From positions 1 to 64,000 of the forward strand of contig NZ_JAWXRD010000032.1 of the NCBI RefSeq assembly GCF_033843265.1: 64,000 nt of DNA, given 5' to 3'. This document shows positions 62,601-64,000 of this stretch, in pieces. The translations under genes were made by a program, and so were the position numbers. The notes beneath the pieces are model-generated. The model was not told where the DNA came from, did no database searches, and saw only the letters and a program-made list of their open reading frames with translations. This DNA is from Scandinavium lactucae. GTDB taxonomy: Bacteria > Pseudomonadota > Gammaproteobacteria > Enterobacterales > Enterobacteriaceae. Position 1 is the first letter of the stretch. Each line of letters starts with the position of its first letter.

Positions 62601-64000
62601 CTGGCGGGCTGGCTTGGATTATTTGCCGCGTCGGTGGCTATCGCCAGTAAGCCCTGACCGTTAAGCTGCGGCGTGTCTAAGGTTGCGACAAAGTTTCCGC
62701 TGCCGTTAGTTGTACCGGTGCCTATCACGTTGCCGTTGCCGTCGGTAATGGTGATGCTGCTGTTCGGCTCTGCCTGGCCGGTGACGTGCAGGCCATCAGG
62801 CGTGACCACCAGACCGCTCGGTGGATTCGGGGCGGTGATATCCGGCACGTTAAATGTTTCTGGAACGCCGACGTTAGCGGCTTTGTCGGTCACGCTCACC
62901 GTCAGTGATTCACCGTTGGTTTTCGGCGTGCTCAAGGTGATGGAGAAATTACCATTCTGATCGGCGGTGGCGGTCCCAAGCTGGGTGCCCAGGCTGTCTT
63001 TCACCACCACGGTGCTGCCCGCTTCGGTCATCCCGGTCAGGGTTTGACCCTGGCCGACCACCGCCAGATTGCTCAGCGTTGGCGGCAGGGTATCGATATC
63101 CACGGTGAAGGAAGTCGACGGCCCGCTGGTTCCGGCAGTGTTTGTGGCGGTTGCGGTAAAGGCGTGATCGCCATCGGTGAGCGGCACCAGCGGTGTAAAG
63201 CTCCAGTCGCCATTGGCATCCGCGGTCACTGGCGGGGCCAAAGGAGTGCCGTTATCGCTGATGGTGATGATGGCGTTCGGTTCGGCGGTCCCGGTGAGCG
63301 TCGGCGTATTGTCGTTGGTGTCTCCACCGCGGGGGACGGTCCCGGTTGATGGTGCAAAATCATCCGTGACGGTAACGATAATTGGCTGAACCGGGAAGCC
63401 GGAATCTGAGGCGGTGAAGTCGGTTGGCTGCCCGACGTTCCCGGCGGCATCCTGAATGCGCGCTTCAAGCGACTGGCCCTGCGTTTGTGCCGGGTTGAGC
63501 GTGACGGTGAATTCCCCGTTGCTGCCCACCACCACCGATCCCAGCAGGACGTTGTTACTGTCGTATATCGACACCGTACTGCCAGCTTCTGCGGTCCCGG
63601 TGACGGTCGCGCCGTTTTCGGCCACATCGGTAATTTGGGCCGGGTTCGGCGGGGTTGTATCGACGGTGAACGTCGGCGACAGCGTGTTACCGCTGACATT
63701 CCCGGCCGGGTCGGTTTGGGTGATAACCAGCGTGTGTGGACCGTCAGCCAAAGGCTGCGACGGGGTAAAGGTCCAGTTGCCGCTAGCATCGACGGTGGTG
63801 GTGCCCAGTTTGGTCTGCCCATCATAGACGGTGATGGTGTCGCCCACTTCACCCTTGCCGCTCAGCGTGGGCCGGGCATCATCGGTGAGCGAACCGCTTT
63901 GCAGCGGGCCGACAATGGTCTGCACATCGTCGGTGACGGCAGAAAGCTGTGGCGCATCTGGCGCAACGGTGTCGATGGTCAGCGTGAAGTGGGTGGACTC
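53615..64000 (-). CDS. bapA: Giant BapA-like biofilm adhesin, 5' end outside window
   Basis: The last 3461 residues are visible and the frame is open to the right edge, so the start lies beyond 64000. By eye about 26 Ig-like repeats follow one another. Long ones of about 100 residues carry a DDVxPVxGxIxxGxxTND linker before TPTLSGTAEAGSTV; short ones of about 85 lack it. Each ends near TATDAAGN. Then come three larger VCBS-like modules with YGTLxINxDGSYTYTL, and a C-terminal type I secretion region (HDVLTGSAYGDTLIYHLL, GGNGNDEWTNF, LRELLTGWD). It is a surface protein for cell-cell and surface attachment, exported by the three downstream genes, as BapA is in Salmonella. Confidence 0.93.
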   Translation of the reverse strand, partial: ESTHFTLTIDTVAPDAPQLSAVTDDVQTIVGPLQSGSLTDDARPTLSGKGEVGDTITVYDGQTKLGTTTVDASGNWTFTPSQPLADGPHTLVITQTDPAGNVSGNTLSPTFTVDTTPPNPAQITDVAENGATVTGTAEAGSTVSIYDSNNVLLGSVVVGSNGEFTVTLNPAQTQGQSLEARIQDAAGNVGQPTDFTASDSGFPVQPIIVTVTDDFAPSTGTVPRGGDTNDNTPTLTGTAEPNAIITISDNGTPLAPPVTADANGDWSFTPLVPLTDGDHAFTATATNTAGTSGPSTSFTVDIDTLPPTLSNLAVVGQGQTLTGMTEAGSTVVVKDSLGTQLGTATADQNGNFSITLSTPKTNGESLTVSVTDKAANVGVPETFNVPDITAPNPPSGLVVTPDGLHVTGQAEPNSSITITDGNGNVIGTGTTNGSGNFVATLDTPQLNGQGLLAIATDAANNPSQPASVVAPDTTAPDAPSNLNVNANGTQLTGNAEAGSTVIVKDPDGNVVGTGKADPAGHFTLTLTPAQDNGETLAVTATDLANNTSQPGSALAPDISAPDQPIILQVADDVPGIVGALNSGDTTNDSQPTLTGKAEAGSTVQVYENGNLLGNAILDGNGNWSFTPGSPLSEGSHQFIVKSTDAGGNSSSSAPFNVLVDTVAPQVPAITLVNDDAPGILGPVANTGLTNDSTPTISGTGQPGSVVHLFDNGGFVADITVTPTGTWSYTFTTPLTGNAHSLTVNASDDYGNTSADSAAWTFTLDTSAPNVPVYTDVTNSGGTSIDTGQLTNETQPHLSGSGDVGSVITIYDNGVAIGQVTVDGLGEWEFTPPLPLADNKTHILTATATDEAGNESAPASYTLIVDATAPDAPIIVSATIEGSNGDIVLANGSVTKETEPLLSGNAEPNSSVTLYNNGAFLATVPTDGNGAWSYLPGTGLTEGLHVITATATDAAGNTSALSGGFSVQIDLTAPGIPAAPLVTDNVLPVVGNIADNGSTNDTTPTFSGTGEVGSTITIYNGTDILGTALVNESGNWSWTPGSPLPLPSYVITTTATDPAGNTSAHSPSVSFTIDTDVPNAPVISYAEDDVGLPVQVTTGGTTDDNTPVLHGTAEIGSTVSIFNGSSLVGTAVADSSGNWSLALGTLTDNTYTFTAVATDKAGNPSGASNSFTLTVDTEVLLPPVVEQIVDNVGVIQGNLTNGMFTDDQTLVISGTGQNGTTVVIYDNGVELGTAVVSNGQWSFPTPTLTVDPLTETQHSFTFTTRDGGEETAPTAPIVITVDVAPPADPVVNLVSPDGTNVSGTAEANSTVIIKNAAGDVIGQGAADAGGNFNVTLSPAQTGGQTLTAIDQDRAGNQSGGVDFTASNSGLPDVPVITQILDNVDPVTGAIAAGGSTDDTTPTLSGTADANATVHIYIDGNPIEAGSVVANGSGNWSFTIPADLLEGTHSFTVSASNGQGTGGLSAPTTITVDLTAPLAPFITDATDDVPANVGTLGSGQLTNDLRPTLNGIGEPNATITVYDNGVEIGTATANGSGNWSFTPTADLTSTSHDFTVTATDAAGHTGPLSGIFTLNIDAVAPTNPAITSVANDNGTLPVAIPSGGATNDTQPLIGGTGEIGSTITVYDNGTVLGTATVDGSGNWSLPAPTALVEGAHNLTVTATDAAGNTTAQSAPFPIVIDTAPPAVPTLLTVVDDQPGVTGPLVNGQLTNDTTPTLNGRGEAGATIKVFSDGVLVGSGTVDGTGAWSVTPTTPLTNGTHLLTVSQTDPAGNVSAATGGFTVNVDATVPVAPVITSVADNTAPVIGVVPNGGSTNETHPAISGTGEAGSTITLYNGAAVLGTTTVNAGGNWSFTPTTALTSGTWTITATATDAAGNTGPASDIRSFTVDTAAPTIPTITTVFDDQGPVTGNLTSGAVTDDARPAISGTSEANASVKIYDGGNLVTTVTADGNGAWSWTPTSALTQGSHLITVTATDAAGNVSLSSNSFTFVVDSQAPLAPVITSLTDDVTPVTGPIVSGQSTNDSTPTLSGTAEVGATVNIYDGTTLVGTTTADAQGNWIVTTSTLGDGPHTLTAKATDAAGNLGPSSAGFAITIDTSAPVVPVLQTVSDDVTGGVVGTLTNGQLTNDNKPTLTGTAEAGSTVSIYDGSTLLGTTVATGGSWSFTPGTALTDGSHTLTVTATDAAGNISPATGSFAIVVDATLPVTPVITTIVDDVPNIVGAVGNGQPTNDTLPTLNGTAEANSTVRIYDNGALVTTVTANGSGNWAWTPTTALAQGSHSYTVTSTDAAGNLSATSGAAAIVVDTVAPGAPTNLAANSTGTRITGTAEANSTVTITSSTGTVLGTATADGTGAFTVNISPAQTSGQPLLAFAQDKAGNVGGSTPFTAPDTRLPDAPTITSVVDDVANYTGAIANGQLTNDPTPTLSGVAQANSTVNIYNNGTLLGTTTANASGAWSFTPTANMTEGSHAFTATATNANGTGAASSSISINIDTTAPSAPGITISADGSTLSGTAEANSTVTITLPNGAGTLTATAGSDGNWTLTLPVRQIEGQLLTATATDVAGNTSGPGSVTAPSLPLSAGDNITNLALTSTATTTTEHLTDYGLLLVGALGNVASVLGNDTAQVTFNIDNGGSGDVTIDAAATGIVLSLLSTQEIVVQRFDTASGSWQTFINTSNPDFANLLTLTGSGVTLNLTGLTGGQYRVLTYNSSLLATGSYTSLEVDVHKTSAGSVSGPTTETGNVITDQDPTGGLDNAPAGTTVTQVTNANGIVTTVGAGGADIVGLYGTLHINQDGSYTYTLTNTSAAVLGHKESFTYTITHNGVSDSAQLVVTLGPVPPASTVVTADDSASLVFNTDVEAVNNGASSQSGFTVVGVGLGNVLSLDVLANMSNPIKFDVEDGSTRTMTLQSSVGGVALASTFDLYIYRFNDVTQQYEQYQIQKGWLNAPLLGGQSSQLTLTLPGGEYVFLLNTASGVTALTGYTLNILQDHTYAVDSLTASTTGNVLGNDVLPAGALLTEVNGVAVSPTGTTTINGLYGTLTINAQGNYTYTLKNGVGADGIKTPDSFVYTVKAANGDTDTASLNITPTPHALDAVNDTSAVMAVSTAHSTGTYSDLSVGSAQWNNPLIGTGSGSGSGNFTVDANTLLQGATLHFNIASALALAGLSGTWSITQNGSVIQNGTYSGTNTNINIADLGAGSYTLNFTGTTSGIGILGSYTVTPTVTGTSVNLDNYISNNANTVHGNIFDGTDAAGATDQLASVHTTLSITGAGSSTASLDPAASASSATVLGKYGSLQFNLDGSYTYTLNNGVAVSSINSKETFTYTLNDHNGHTDTATLTINMNPQMASTGQHDVLTGSAYGDTLIYHLLKGSDATGGNGNDEWTNFNLAQGDKIDLRELLTGWDHQASTLGNFIQVNTNGSNTVISVDRDGTGSTYHSTALITLDSVQTNLTELLQQNHIITG

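Noticed and set aside
54119..63827. Many plus-strand frames of 60-280 codons
   Set aside because: All lie opposite the repetitive adhesin gene and repeat with its period, so they are shadows of the repeats.

Overview
The window is chromosomal DNA of an enteric bacterium (Enterobacteriaceae, in the broad Escherichia/Salmonella/Enterobacter group). It follows the E. coli map segment from argQ to ssrA in reverse: tRNA-Arg, yqaB-yqaA-gshA, micA, luxS, emrB-emrA-emrR, ygaY, proXWV, nrdFEIH, ygaM, ygaC, alaE, stpA, yqaE, then ssrA (tmRNA). Orthologues were recognised by reading the proteins against remembered E. coli or Salmonella sequences; no database search was run. The species cannot be fixed from this window.

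Layout. 1-25 kb is conserved core: glutathione and AI-2 synthesis, the EmrAB multidrug pump with its MarR-type repressor, the osmoregulated ProU glycine-betaine importer, the class Ib ribonucleotide reductase, and small stress or nucleoid genes. A type I-E CRISPR array without cas genes lies between luxS and emrB, and ygaZH is missing next to emrR. 25-33 kb holds tdcABCDE, an anaerobic threonine/serine degradation operon lacking tdcFG. 33-43 kb is an accessory block: a four-gene chaperone-usher fimbrial operon followed on the same strand by an HD-GYP c-di-GMP phosphodiesterase, a membrane-bound MarT-like regulator with a FidL-like partner, an FNR-type regulator that keeps its iron-sulfur cysteines, and two small putative regulators.

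43-48.3 kb is a mosaic next to the 3' end of ssrA, a classic integration site. It carries an hcp gene with a membrane-protein gene and a DUF1493 gene (a possible type VI effector cassette, flanked by 55-bp direct repeats), an amidase-like gene overlapping a lipoprotein gene (a possible effector/immunity pair), and two diverged copies of a leader plus Ner-like gene. Each leader has a set of mutually complementary segments arranged like seqA-seqB-seqC of the phage P4 CI-RNA immunity system. The paired segments differ between the copies, yet complementarity is kept within each copy. This is the most interesting signal in the window.

48.3-64 kb holds ssrA and a bapABCD-like type I secretion locus: membrane-fusion protein, ABC transporter, TolC-like channel, and a giant Ig-repeat adhesin that runs off the right edge. 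Fimbriae, the HD-GYP protein and the BapA-like adhesin together suggest a region devoted to attachment and biofilm control, probably tied to oxygen supply through the FNR-like protein and the anaerobic tdc operon; that link is inference.
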